From Candidatus Omnitrophota bacterium (lineage in GTDB: Bacteria > Omnitrophota > Gorgyraeia > Tantalellales > Tantalellaceae), in NCBI GenBank assembly GCA_016783605.1, contig JADHWG010000007.1:1-46694 (forward strand): a stretch of DNA of 46,694 bases. Reading direction: 5' to 3'. Below the pieces are notes generated by a model. That model was not told the origin of the DNA. It did not search any database and saw only the letters and a program-made list of their open reading frames with translations. Position 1 is the first letter of the stretch; each line of letters begins with the position of its first letter. This document shows positions 17,201-25,248 of the stretch, piece after piece. The position numbers and the translations under genes are program-made.

Positions 17201-18971
17201 AGAAAATTCGGATAAAAAAAATTCACCCGAAAACGGGAAAAATGAAAATTTAAAATGTCGTAAACTCAATAAAATTTGCCTTTCAGAGCAAGCGGTTTGT
17301 ATGTTGATGAAAATAGAGAGAGCATATCGAAACGCGATTTTGAAAGATATACATCAAGTTGCTGATGGTAAAAAGAAGAACGTAAAAAAAATAGAGCCTT
17401 CCAAAAATTGTAAACGCATCAGAACGGGTGATCATCGTGTAGTGTACGCGATTTATAACAGTGAAACAATGTTGATTTGTGATGTGGAGTCAAAGTCGAC
17501 GATAAAATATAACAAAGTAGTTAAACAATACGATGACCTAAGTATACAGGTACGTATTTTAGGAAAGTCAATTACGATAGAGGAGTTTGAAAAGAAATTG
17601 TCTTCTAACGGGAAGAAAAAATGGACGTTGGAAAATAAAACGCCATTTGTGAATGATATAAAAGCGATTTATGGTAAATTCGGAGAGTCAGACAGTGTTC
17701 CAAACGGCGGCAGATTTAATGAAAGCATAAGTTTGTTAGCGTTGCCTCGCGCGGATAATTTGAGAAAAAAGGTTCATAGTGTTATTTCGAAGGAAATTCC
17801 TTCCGACGCAGAGGTGTTAGCGGTTGGTGTCGGTACCGGTGCTTTTGAAAGATTATTCGGCAATGTTACGGGGATTGATATTACTCCGGAACCTTTGCGG
17901 ATGGCCGGAAAAAGGGGGATTAACACGATCAATATCGATGGGAATAAACCGGATTTTTGGGATGACGTTCAAAATAAGTTAAAGTTTGACGCTGTTTTTG
18001 TGAGTGAAAGTATAGGTTATTTTGAACTTGACAAAATATTCAAGAGAATAAAAAAAGTTTTAAAACCGGGTGGACGGATATATATTTTGACAAGTCCGGG
18101 ATCCGAAAAAAAACAGAACGGGTATAGAGAATTCAACCGTGATGATGTTATGCATGAACTTGGTTTGTCCGGTTTTATAGAGATACGCGAAAGGAATTTT
18201 TCTTATTGGGCCGGAGCGGTTCGAATGATCTCGGCAAAACTTCCGGTTGAAAACGATAATAGCGGTACAAGAAAAAGATCTTTAAGGTCTTTCTTTGACG
18301 AAGAGAAAATTGAAGAAAATACGCGCGAGACGGCTCCTTGTCTTGTGCAGGGGTTGATAGACTCGGCTGTTAGCGCTTCAGTGAAAAATGAAAAAGTTAT
18401 GCTGTATCTTGATGAAGTGCTTACGGACTCGGATGAGGGGAAGATCTCGGAGGCGAGAGAAAGGTTGTTTCGCGCTTTGGTATACATTGAAGACAATAAC
18501 GAAGAACTCGCGTTGTTTTTAAAGAATAAATTGGAAATAAGAAGCGGTACAAAAGAAGAGTTTGCGGCGAAAATGGGCAAGATAAACCCGGAAAACATTA
18601 TTGTTGTGACAAATAAAGCTAATCTTGAAGCGGGTTCTTTTTCGCACGTTGATGGTAAAGGCGTGATAGCCGCGATCGATGATACGGCGTTTTCGAAAAA
18701 AGCGTATAAACCATTATTGGGACCTGTTCTTCTCGCTGTCGGGAAATATTTGAAATGGGACGAAAAAATGCCGAAGAAATTTCAAGAGTTTTATGAAAAA
18801 ATTCCGAACGCAATTTCAATACACGATCTTAACCATGACGAATACGCAAATTTGTTTGGAAAAGATTCAAAAACCATAATCATAAATCTAATTCCCGACG
18901 CGACAGAATTTGACACACAGGAACATGTTGAGGTAATTGAATGTGTCAGGGATATTCTTAGTAAGGCGTAA
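14229..18971 (+). CDS. Giant secreted multidomain protein: TPR, HELLH, RelE-like and methyltransferase domains
   Basis: 1580 residues, overall function unknown. Signal peptide 1-29 (RRK, hydrophobic 8-23, cleavage after GWA). Residues about 290-480 contain AAHELLHLSDREY with HELLH at 462-466, a zinc-metallopeptidase-type HExxH motif. TPR-like helical repeats run over about 185-260, 485-540 and 690-960. A Lys-rich linker leads to a RelE/ParE-like fold at about 1009-1095 (CKRIRTGDHRVVYAIYNSE). A class I methyltransferase fold follows at about 1167-1340, with VLAVGVGTGAFERLFGNVTG, GIDITPEP and VLKPGGRIYILTSP. The tail (about 1400-1580) is an unrecognised globular domain. The frame is intact throughout. 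GTG 14193 is an alternative start, but ATG 14229 follows the promoter and begins the signal peptide. A cytoplasmic-type toxin fold and a SAM-binding fold in an exported protein is odd. Confidence 0.75.
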   Translation: MNNIRRKIIIKVISLILTIGIFWQTSGWADSGGFAEKTLQGRTLFTDPDSAGSFAPPVNRYVNDCLLGIENEPKNQNTELLKLIIKQKLRKLKDKLANDPEISENMKKMILELIPNSEKIRSNFGVVELDLGECTIRYSNHNLPDFGIEIVEEKTVLQKKKGRYLTKQVFIRDNDYFSGKSKDDAQKYVITDKYLTEENLESRTINLKKEGFESFQKTIPVAICYNNAYKFFNEGSGKKALKVLKQASKHLDGIEEDDENVRMWRKRIEDTRETIGIIMSPNSRKNSYRRKLRMLNSTRKHRKHKMEKADRYPGPRFGPALFVDPDTGELRELNDEPDESGRISEHEAVNEALNELVFDSEQTPFKSGNTLYDFVQEGFDGKISMYRFDREELKEKLSQKGYPRLAEGLITHAGTYRGPRTGEERAYNIFIPDSVYDLLTEFLERKNEMKIADNLLEFWAAHELLHLSDREYLRTFDNFEYKKEVSLMADMILYLSLEIQALKKKEFKQALKYADNTIEKVNSFAFPFELKGRVYEAMKNQRETIVNYIIALSKINKENSKTMKEHSLEDKILSALASGKKKTHFFKKIKKLRLFMSPERNIFSALYVFFEMKRKGNIVNEESCASEQGAANAVLSFGVIPIMCGYLDKALKEKSGITSFEIEVVEKLLDVVSKNEVLGSRKANCLKISDFTLARIYRLAERVYDRKGDYDKAIKYNEFFLNLSKNMPTAYLEKASLMMNREPGMVGIDKAEEILKEAKEKFGPMDIFDEMEKNIEKEKLEIYAAEERKREFKETYFWAKLSFENGKYKECMDLLSEIEEETGGSDINENPTKLKKKAHSITKLWKRAKDAFDEKAYEKAMKITAEILEKNPYDLKAIRFEVKLLDILENEKLEKDKLEIARKCLNDAKEACVTANNQVASGRIERARHNYTKAKEMLLNVSSTDEIQNLIAEINAKLEKIKNLPNIVKKRPLSPQKTAKKKKNRIKNMNAENSDKKNSPENGKNENLKCRKLNKICLSEQAVCMLMKIERAYRNAILKDIHQVADGKKKNVKKIEPSKNCKRIRTGDHRVVYAIYNSETMLICDVESKSTIKYNKVVKQYDDLSIQVRILGKSITIEEFEKKLSSNGKKKWTLENKTPFVNDIKAIYGKFGESDSVPNGGRFNESISLLALPRADNLRKKVHSVISKEIPSDAEVLAVGVGTGAFERLFGNVTGIDITPEPLRMAGKRGINTINIDGNKPDFWDDVQNKLKFDAVFVSESIGYFELDKIFKRIKKVLKPGGRIYILTSPGSEKKQNGYREFNRDDVMHELGLSGFIEIRERNFSYWAGAVRMISAKLPVENDNSGTRKRSLRSFFDEEKIEENTRETAPCLVQGLIDSAVSASVKNEKVMLYLDEVLTDSDEGKISEARERLFRALVYIEDNNEELALFLKNKLEIRSGTKEEFAAKMGKINPENIIVVTNKANLEAGSFSHVDGKGVIAAIDDTAFSKKAYKPLLGPVLLAVGKYLKWDEKMPKKFQEFYEKIPNAISIHDLNHDEYANLFGKDSKTIIINLIPDATEFDTQEHVEVIECVRDILSKA

Positions 18972-19332
18972 ATGGTAATACCAATTACGTTAATAAATTG
19001 TACATTTTATTCGGGCACATGCAATGTGCCCCTACAATTCGTTTTGTGCCGCCAACGATATTGATGGTTTCACACAAACAACCTTCGTAGGGGCGTCCCA
19101 TGTGTCCGCCCACGTATATGAACGGTGTTTGCTGAGTTCAACCTCGTAGGATGGCAGTAAAGAACACTGCCAACCTACGAGGATGAACTCCATCCTACCT
19201 ACGGGGTTGAGATGGCGGGGGTGATGCTATCTGGAAATGATAAATCGTAGGGGCCGGGCCTGCCCGGTCCTTTTATCTATGAACTCAAAAAAAAGAAAAC
19301 CGATTAATATTTTCGAATCTCTCTTTCTGCGA
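18972..19332. repeat. Repeat-filled gap
   Basis: No gene is seen. Contents: GTAGGGG-family palindromes at 19013-19034 (CACATGCAATGTG interior), 19087-19114 (divergent interior) and 19247-19270 (CCGGGCCTGCCCGG interior). A long hairpin at 19139-19192 pairs AACCTCGTAGGATGGCAGT with its reverse complement with one mismatch. Confidence 0.7.
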
Positions 19333-19345
19333 TATAATACTTCCC
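19333..19345 (+). promoter_or_regulatory. -10 box 7 nt before the start codon
   Basis: A perfect TATAAT (19333-19338) lies 7 nt before the amidase ATG, with no Shine-Dalgarno sequence. The -35 is poor (TTTCGA at 19311, 16-nt spacing). A leaderless transcript is suggested. Confidence 0.45.
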
Positions 19346-19855
19346 ATGATACCAAAGAAAAAACTTCCCTTTAAAAAAGAATCTTTAGAAAATAAAGCGT
19401 GGCGTCTGCTGAAAAAGAAAAAAAATACGCTGGCGCTCGCGGAGTCGTGTACGGGAGGGTTGATCTCTCATCGAATTACTAATATCCCCGGCAGTTCCGC
19501 TTATTTTTTAGGCAGTGTTGTCTGTTATTCAAATGACGCGAAAGTGTCTCTTCTCGGTGTTTCGAAAGAAAGTATAAAAAAATACGGCGCGGTAAGCCGC
19601 CAAACCGCTTTGGCTATGGCAAAAGGTGTGAGGGGGCTTTTGGGAGCGGAGATTTCCGCGGCAATTACCGGAATTGCCGGACCGAGCGGCGGGACGAAAG
19701 AGAAACCCGTTGGGCTTGCTTTTATCGCGGTTATTTCCGAAAAAAGCTCTAAAACGCGCAAGATAATTTGTAAAGGAAGCCGCGAATCCATCAAAACACA
19801 GTTTGCCGACGCGGTACTAAACATGATCTTGGACATAGCCAAAACAACTTCGTAG
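19346..19855 (+). CDS. pncC: CinA C-terminal family nicotinamide-nucleotide amidase
   Basis: 169 residues forming only the CinA C-terminal (PncC) domain, which deamidates nicotinamide mononucleotide to nicotinate mononucleotide in pyridine nucleotide salvage. Family signatures: LALAESCTGGLISHRITNIPGSSAYFLG is split here as LALAESCTGGLI and ITNIPGSSAYF, then VVCYSNDAKVSLLGV, GAVSRQTALAMAKGVR and ITGIAGPSGGTKEKPVG. The N-terminal MoCF/COG1058 domain of full CinA is absent. Located upstream of thpR and recA, the cinA-(thpR)-recA order known from many bacteria. The last residues (KTTS) and the TAG stop overlap a GTAGGGG repeat, as in the GH1 gene. Confidence 0.93.
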   Translation: MIPKKKLPFKKESLENKAWRLLKKKKNTLALAESCTGGLISHRITNIPGSSAYFLGSVVCYSNDAKVSLLGVSKESIKKYGAVSRQTALAMAKGVRGLLGAEISAAITGIAGPSGGTKEKPVGLAFIAVISEKSSKTRKIICKGSRESIKTQFADAVLNMILDIAKTTS

Positions 19856-19930
19856 GGGCACGGCATGCCGTGCCCTCATGGGATCGGTGATTTGTGTGAC
19901 ATAAAGGGCACGGCGTGCCGTGCCCCTACG
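19851..19930. repeat. Two GTAGGGG-family palindromes
   Basis: Copies at 19852-19875 (GTAGGGGCACGGCATGCCGT) and 19905-19930 (opposite end intact, CCCCTACG) on either side of a short spacer. The first supplies the upstream stop codon. Confidence 0.7.
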
Positions 19931-19959
19931 AGGTTTTTTTTGATCGGGGGAAGTTGGTG

Positions 19960-20547
19960 ATGGAAGATGTTGGAGGCGTTAAAGTTCGTTCTTTTATCGC
20001 GTTGGAACTTTCCGGCGAGGCTTTGGCTGAATTCGGGAGGATAACGGATATTCTAAAAAATTCATGTTTAAGTGTCAAATGGGTGAAGGCGTCGTCTCAA
20101 CATCTTACATTAAAGTTTTTGGGAAATGTGAAGACGGAAAAAATCGAGGCGATAGCTGATAAACTCAAAAAGATTGCGCTTGAAACACTTTCCTTTGAAA
20201 TACAGCTTGGGAATATAGGCGTTTTCCCGGGATGGGGTGATCCTCGAGTCATATGGGTGGGGATGAAAAAAGGTCTGCCGAAAGCAAAACTTCTTAAAGA
20301 CGCAGTTGATGAGGCGATCCTGGAAGAAGGTTTTGAAAAAGACGCGCGTGAATTCAGGCCGCATTTCACTATCGGAAGAGTGAAAAAGGAAATAGTGAAA
20401 AGTGAGTTAAAATTGGAAATTCAAAAGATCAAGGTTAAACCGATATCGATCCGTATCTCAAAAATAATACTTTTCAAATCAACCCTTCATTCGACTGGCT
20501 CTCGTTATGAGCCGTTGGTTATCGAGTCTCTTGCCGGAATGAGGTAA
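19960..20547 (+). CDS. thpR: RNA 2',3'-cyclic phosphodiesterase
   Basis: 2H phosphoesterase superfamily enzyme (formerly 2'-5' RNA ligase), 195 residues, acting on 2',3'-cyclic phosphate ends of RNA. Both HxTx motifs are present, HLTLKFLG near residue 48 and HFTIGRVK near 136, with RSFIALEL at the start of the fold. ATG 19960 is chosen because GGGGGAAG lies just upstream, and the upstream extension would be translated repeat sequence. Between the CinA-type amidase and recA, the usual neighbourhood for this gene. Confidence 0.93.
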   Translation: MEDVGGVKVRSFIALELSGEALAEFGRITDILKNSCLSVKWVKASSQHLTLKFLGNVKTEKIEAIADKLKKIALETLSFEIQLGNIGVFPGWGDPRVIWVGMKKGLPKAKLLKDAVDEAILEEGFEKDAREFRPHFTIGRVKKEIVKSELKLEIQKIKVKPISIRISKIILFKSTLHSTGSRYEPLVIESLAGMR

Positions 20548-20675
20548 AGGGCGGGGAAACGTGCGCCCCCTTGTATGTTGTCACAATTCAGGTAACAAAT
20601 TGGGAGTTAATTTGAAATACGTAGGGGCACGGCATGCCGTGCCCTTATGAAGCCAATAGTTGATTTTAAATACAA
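20548..20675. repeat. Dispersed repeats upstream of recA
   Basis: Contains the 30-nt sequence (20578-20607) that is the exact reverse complement of 137-166, and a GTAGGGG palindrome at 20621-20645. No gene is seen in 20548-20893. Confidence 0.7.
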
Positions 20676-20716
20676 TGGGATGCTGTCGCAAAACACCTTT
20701 TTCTGTCATCCTCGCG
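20676..20716. mobile_element. Half copy of the MITE-like element
   Basis: TGGGATGCTGTCGCAAAACA through CATCCTCGCG matches, as reverse complement, the right end of the elements at 8311 and 32281. Homology ends abruptly inside the inner palindrome. The rest is unrelated sequence that includes the recA promoter. Confidence 0.6.
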
Positions 20717-20772
20717 CTTGTCCGGCAAAACCGGACATTCTTATTTTGGCTTGACATTTATGGCGAATTTCT

Positions 20773-20801
20773 TTGCAAAAAGGGGGTTCTATAAGTATAA
20801 T
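20773..20801 (+). promoter_or_regulatory. Candidate recA promoter
   Basis: TTGCAA (20773-20778), 17-nt spacer, perfect TATAAT (20796-20801), giving an untranslated leader of about 85 nt before recA. No recognisable LexA box (neither the CTGT-N8-ACAG nor the GAAC-N4-GTTC type) was found around it. Confidence 0.5.
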
Positions 20802-20893
20802 AGGCAAGTACTAATGTATAATTTTATTTATAGTAGAAGGTCGTTTATTTCTGTAATTTTTACTTTGTTCATCGCATCTAACAGGAGGTTATC

Positions 20894-21952
20894 ATGGCGG
20901 ACAGATCAAAGGTTAAACTTTCGGCAAAAAGTGTTATGGCAAAAGATGATACGCCTATTTCCGAGAAGAAAAAAGCACTTGAGCTCGCGTTAAACAAGAT
21001 CGAAAAAGATTTCGGGCAGGGCGCGATAATGAAAATGGGAAAGGATTATAAAGTTAAAGTTGAATCCATTTCCACGGGATCTCTCGGGCTTGACTTGGCT
21101 TTGGGCGTAAACGGAGTTCCCAGAGGAAGAGTTGTGGAAATTTTCGGACCGGAATCAAGCGGAAAGACCACGCTCACGTTAAGTATTCTTGCCAACGCGC
21201 AGAAAACCGGAGGTGAGGCGGCTTTTATTGACGCTGAACACGCGTTTGACCCGCTTTACGCGAAAAAGATCGGCGTAAATCTTGATAACCTTTTGATCTC
21301 ACAGCCGGATAATGGTGAACAGGCTTTGGAAATAGCTGAGACGCTTGTTCGAAGTAACGCCGTAGACGTTGTTGTTGTTGATTCAGTGGCGGCATTGACT
21401 CCGAAAAAAGAAATAGACGGAGATATGGGAAGTTCCCACATGGGGCTTCAGGCACGGCTTATGAGCCAGGCGCTCAGAAAACTGACGGGTGTCATAAGTA
21501 AATCAAAAACCTGTGTTATTTTTATCAACCAGATACGGATGAAGATCGGCGTTATGTTCGGTAATCCTGAAACGACCACCGGCGGGAACGCGCTTAAGTT
21601 TTATTCTTCCGTTAGAATAGATCTAAGGCGTATCGCGTCGCTTAAGAAGAGCGATAAGATCATCGGAAATCGTGTTAGAGCCAAGATAGTTAAGAATAAA
21701 ATGGCTCCGCCCTTTAAACAATCTGAGTTTGATATACTTTTTGATGAGGGTATTTCTCGTTCTTCAAGCATAATAGATATTGCCGAATCCGCGGGCGTGA
21801 TCAAAAAAAGCGGGACGTGGCTTTCTTACGGGGATGAAAAGATCGGGCAGGGGAAAGAAAACGCGCGGCTTTTTCTTAAAGAAAACACGAAAATAATGGA
21901 AAAGATCGAAGGGGAAGTCCGAAAGATCATCGCCTCCGGCGCCGAATTTTAA
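20894..21952 (+). CDS. recA: Recombinase RecA
   Basis: 352 residues. ATP-dependent strand-exchange protein for homologous recombination and repair. Walker A GPESSGKT at 85-92, [21 protein letters not shown] block, the L2-loop region [17 protein letters not shown] and the [15 protein letters not shown] segment. AGGAGG (20883-20888) fixes the start. The N-terminus is some 20 residues longer than in many RecA proteins, and the C-terminus lacks a strongly acidic tail. recX begins 1 nt after the stop, so the two are co-translated. Confidence 0.98.
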   Translation: MADRSKVKLSAKSVMAKDDTPISEKKKALELALNKIEKDFGQGAIMKMGKDYKVKVESISTGSLGLDLALGVNGVPRGRVVEIFGPESSGKTTLTLSILANAQKTGGEAAFIDAEHAFDPLYAKKIGVNLDNLLISQPDNGEQALEIAETLVRSNAVDVVVVDSVAALTPKKEIDGDMGSSHMGLQARLMSQALRKLTGVISKSKTCVIFINQIRMKIGVMFGNPETTTGGNALKFYSSVRIDLRRIASLKKSDKIIGNRVRAKIVKNKMAPPFKQSEFDILFDEGISRSSSIIDIAESAGVIKKSGTWLSYGDEKIGQGKENARLFLKENTKIMEKIEGEVRKIIASGAEF

Positions 21953-21953
21953 A

Positions 21954-22412
21954 ATGGACAAGAGTACGATAAAAGGAAAAAAATATTCTCTGCGCCTTCT
22001 TGCCGCCAGAGGCAGAAGTGTTTACGAGCTGAGGAGCCGGCTTTTAAAAGCAGGGTATGATAGCACAATTTCAGAAAATGTGATAAGTGAGCTCAAAAAA
22101 GAAAATATTTTGAATGATACGCGTTTTGCTTCAGAATGGGTTGATTCCAGGCTTGAATTTAGTCCCCGAGCGGCGGAAGTTATTCGCTCTGAGCTTGAAG
22201 ATAAAGGTGTCGGGGATGATATAATCGGTCGTGTGTTTGAGGAAAAAGCGGAAAAGCTGGACAATCGGGCGATCGCTCGAAATTTGATAAAGGACAAATT
22301 GTCTCTTGAAAGAGAGCTTTCCGGGGAAAAGCTTAGGGCGAAAGTTTTCAGGTTTCTTGTAGGGCGGGGATTTGACGCGGAATTTTCAGAAGAGTTGGTA
22401 GAGGAAATTTAG
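21954..22412 (+). CDS. recX: RecA regulator RecX
   Basis: 152 residues, three-helix-repeat protein that modulates RecA filaments. Features: YSLRLLAARGRSVYELRSRL at the N-terminus, a second repeat around IISELKKENILNDTRFASEW-like sequence (starting near 43), and a third near the C-terminus (FRFLVGRGFDAEFSEELVEE). It starts one base after recA, and position supports the call as much as sequence. Ends TAG, right before a long palindrome. Confidence 0.9.
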   Translation: MDKSTIKGKKYSLRLLAARGRSVYELRSRLLKAGYDSTISENVISELKKENILNDTRFASEWVDSRLEFSPRAAEVIRSELEDKGVGDDIIGRVFEEKAEKLDNRAIARNLIKDKLSLERELSGEKLRAKVFRFLVGRGFDAEFSEELVEEI

Positions 22413-22415
22413 AAC

Positions 22416-22524
22416 CGTATATCGTATGTCGTATATAGCATATCGTAAGAGATTCCCCGCCGGATGCGGGACCGCCTCCGGCGGAATTATTTTGCGATAT
22501 ACGACATACGATATACGACATACG
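22416..22524. repeat. GC-core palindrome with CGTATATCG arms, recX/alaS
   Basis: The left arm repeats CGTATATCGTATGTCG-like words. The core is CCGCCGGATGCGGG, then ACCGCCTCCGGCGG. The right arm is the reverse complement. It fills the gap: recX ends 3 nt before it and alaS starts 8 nt after it. Confidence 0.8.
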
Positions 22525-22532
22525 AGTATATT

Positions 22533-25247
22533 ATGAAATCAAGCGAAATACGAAAAAGGTTTTTGGAGTTTTTTAGGGAAAAGGGACATACTGTGGTTGA
22601 AAGTGATCTCTTGGTGCCGGAGAAAGATCCGACTTTGCTTTTTACCGGCGCGGGAATGAACCAATTCAAACAGGAGTTTTTGGGCCGAGGGATCACTTTT
22701 ACGCGCGCCGTTTCGGCTCAGAAGTGTCTTAGAACGGGAGACTTGGAAAACGTTGGAAAGACGCCGAGGCATCATACTTTTTTTGAAATGCTTGGGAATT
22801 TTTCTTTCGGAGATTATTTTAAGAAAGACGCTATTTCTTGGGCGTGGGAGTTTATGACGCGGGAGATGCGTTTACCGGTTGAGAAGTTGTGGGTATCGGT
22901 TTACGCGGATGATGATGTTTCCTATTCGCTTTGGCGCGATGAAATAAAAGTCGCTTCAGCAAAAATAGTGAAGCTTGGAGTGAAAGACAATTTTTGGCCG
23001 GCTGACGCGATCGAGCTTGGACCGAACGGACCCTGCGGGCCGTGTTCGGAAATCTTTTATGATTGGGGAAAAGAGGTCGGATGCGGGAGGAAGACTTGTT
23101 CGCCGGCTTGTGAATGCGGTAGATTTGTTGAAATTTGGAATTTGGTGTTTACCGAGTTTGAAAGAAAGTCGGATGGATCTCTTTGTCCTTTGCCGAATAA
23201 AAATATTGATACCGGTATGGGGTTGGAACGGATGGCGTCCGTTATGCAGGGCGTAAAGACAAATTTCGAGACGGATCTTTTTGTGCCGCTTACGAACGCG
23301 ATAAATGACGAGTTTAAAAAGGACGGTGTTGACTTGCCGGAAACCTCTGACTTGAATCTTATTGCCGATCATGTTCGCGCGGCGGTTTTCGCGATAGCGG
23401 ACGGGGTGTCGCCTTCGAATGAAAAAAGGGGATATGTCGTAAGAAAACTTATAAGGCGCGCGTATCTCCGCGGGTCGGGAAAAGGTCCTTTTTTATACAA
23501 AGTTGCGGCTAAAGCGGCGAGCTTAATGGAAGATGTTTATCCGGTTCTTCATCAAAAGAAAGAGCATATTTCAGCGATCATTCTGGAGGAAGAAAAAAGG
23601 TTCGCCGATACATTACGCGGGGCTTTGCCCATATTGGAAAGCATGATTTCCGCCGGACTTGGAAAACTGACGGGAGAACAAATTTTCAATCTGGTGGATA
23701 CTTACGGATTGCCGCTTGATGTGATATTGGAAGAAACTGAAGAGAAAAAAATAGAACTTGATCTTTGCGCCTTTCGACAGCTTATGCTTGAAAGAAAAGA
23801 AAAGTCTCGAAAGGGAAGCGGGATGGGAGCGGAGTGTATTTTTAAGCCGGATCAGTTCTTAAAGGCGCCCAATCCGGAATTTTCCGAAGTTTTGCCGCTT
23901 GAGGCTAAAATAGTTTTTATTCTCAAAAACGAAGCTGTTTCAACTGATATTTGTGAAGGGGAATGCGCTGAAATTATAGTGGATCCGCAAAGTGTCCATT
24001 TCTACGCCGAAGCCGGAGGTCAGGTCGGGGATACGGGTTCGATAAGTAAACCCGGCGCTTTAATGAATATTGTGAACACTTTTTCTGCCGGCGGACGGAA
24101 AATTTTCGCAAGCGTAGCCACATGCGGCACTTTTAAAAAAGGCGATAAAGTCGTCATAGAACTTGGCGAAGACAAGAAAAAGGCCACAGCAAAAAACCAT
24201 ACCGCGACGCATCTTCTGCAAAGCGCGCTTAGGTTTGTTTTGGGGCGACATGTGAAACAATCCGGCTCTTTTGTCGATAGCGAACGGTTTCGTTTTGATT
24301 TTTCTCATATGAAGAAGCTTTCTCCAAGCGAACTTCTCAAAGTGGAAGATTTGGTAAACGGATGGGTAGAGGAGGCGATCCTATTAAAAAAGGAGACGAA
24401 ATCCATAAATGAGGCGAAAAAGGAAGGGGCGCTTTCCTTTTTTGGTGAGAAATACGCCGAAGAGGTAAGGGTTGTTTCTATCGGTGAGGTGTCAAAAGAG
24501 TTTTGCGGCGGGACGCATGTGGATAATACCGGGGATATCGGTGTTATTAAGATCGTCTCGGAAAGTTCCGTTGCCGGCGGCATTAGGCGGATTGAAGCCC
24601 TTACCGGCAGTCGAGCGAAAGAGTGGATGAAGAAGACTCTTGTTGAGTATACGGAAAAAGATGGCTTTAAGGATATCTGTAACGACGATAGCTCGAAAAA
24701 AGAGATCTATGAATACGCGCTAAATATAATCGATGAAAGCCTCGAGATAAACAAAAACGTTGTTCGGGATTTTCGCGAAAAGATCTTGCCGGCGTTTAGA
24801 AGTGTCCAAGAAAGCGCGGCAAAAAATAAGAAAAAAATTCAAAAAGAAAAAGCGGTCAACAGTCTGAATAACGCGATAGAAGAAGCGGATAAAGTGGCCG
24901 GTGAATTTATTGAGATTGCGGGGACAAAGATCGTCTCGGGCGAATTTAAGGATCTGGATAAAACGCTTTTGAGAAAAGTGACAGCATATCTTGAAAAAAA
25001 GGCGGATATTGTTGTTTTGGGAAGCAGTGTGGAGCGAAACGCGTATTTAACCACCGCGTCTTCCCATGCTGTTGTAGACGCTGGGAAAATTATAAAAGCC
25101 GCGGCGAAAGATATTGACGGTGCCGGCGGAGGCAGAGCGGCTTTTGCCCAAGCCGGAGGAAAAAATCCGTCGGGGATCGGCAAAGCGCTCGAACACGCGC
25201 GAAAAATGATCAAAAAGCTTTTAAAAGAAGCCGAAGGAAAGGGTTAG
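22533..25247 (+). CDS. alaS: Alanyl-tRNA synthetase
   Basis: 904 residues, attaches alanine to tRNA(Ala). Class II catalytic domain begins SSEIRKRFLEFFREKGH and contains GAGMNQFKQEFLG and FFEMLGNFSFGDYF. Editing domain zinc ligands are HTATH at 556-560 and CGGTH at 658-662. The C-Ala domain ends in GGGRAAFAQAGGKNPSG. ATG 22533 matches the family start. Upstream codons would be translated palindrome arm, giving the artefact peptide AIYDIRYTTYEY. No strong ribosome binding site and no T-box leader. hisD starts 1 nt after the stop, an uncommon alaS-his linkage. Confidence 0.97.
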   Translation: MKSSEIRKRFLEFFREKGHTVVESDLLVPEKDPTLLFTGAGMNQFKQEFLGRGITFTRAVSAQKCLRTGDLENVGKTPRHHTFFEMLGNFSFGDYFKKDAISWAWEFMTREMRLPVEKLWVSVYADDDVSYSLWRDEIKVASAKIVKLGVKDNFWPADAIELGPNGPCGPCSEIFYDWGKEVGCGRKTCSPACECGRFVEIWNLVFTEFERKSDGSLCPLPNKNIDTGMGLERMASVMQGVKTNFETDLFVPLTNAINDEFKKDGVDLPETSDLNLIADHVRAAVFAIADGVSPSNEKRGYVVRKLIRRAYLRGSGKGPFLYKVAAKAASLMEDVYPVLHQKKEHISAIILEEEKRFADTLRGALPILESMISAGLGKLTGEQIFNLVDTYGLPLDVILEETEEKKIELDLCAFRQLMLERKEKSRKGSGMGAECIFKPDQFLKAPNPEFSEVLPLEAKIVFILKNEAVSTDICEGECAEIIVDPQSVHFYAEAGGQVGDTGSISKPGALMNIVNTFSAGGRKIFASVATCGTFKKGDKVVIELGEDKKKATAKNHTATHLLQSALRFVLGRHVKQSGSFVDSERFRFDFSHMKKLSPSELLKVEDLVNGWVEEAILLKKETKSINEAKKEGALSFFGEKYAEEVRVVSIGEVSKEFCGGTHVDNTGDIGVIKIVSESSVAGGIRRIEALTGSRAKEWMKKTLVEYTEKDGFKDICNDDSSKKEIYEYALNIIDESLEINKNVVRDFREKILPAFRSVQESAAKNKKKIQKEKAVNSLNNAIEEADKVAGEFIEIAGTKIVSGEFKDLDKTLLRKVTAYLEKKADIVVLGSSVERNAYLTTASSHAVVDAGKIIKAAAKDIDGAGGGRAAFAQAGGKNPSGIGKALEHARKMIKKLLKEAEGKG

Positions 25248-25248
25248 T

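Noticed and set aside
17253-17515. Free-standing RelE toxin with an antitoxin partner
   Set aside because: The RelE-like segment is in frame inside the giant secreted protein, with no separate start, promoter or antitoxin gene.
20802-20840. LexA operator upstream of recA
   Set aside because: Only a weak TACTA...TAGTA symmetry is present, and neither common SOS-box consensus fits.
22464-22532. Longer N-terminus of alaS, and similar extensions of hisB, hisH, rpe, the phosphohexomutase and pgsA
   Set aside because: The extra residues (for example AIYDIRYTTYEY) are translations of repeat arms and do not fit the protein families.
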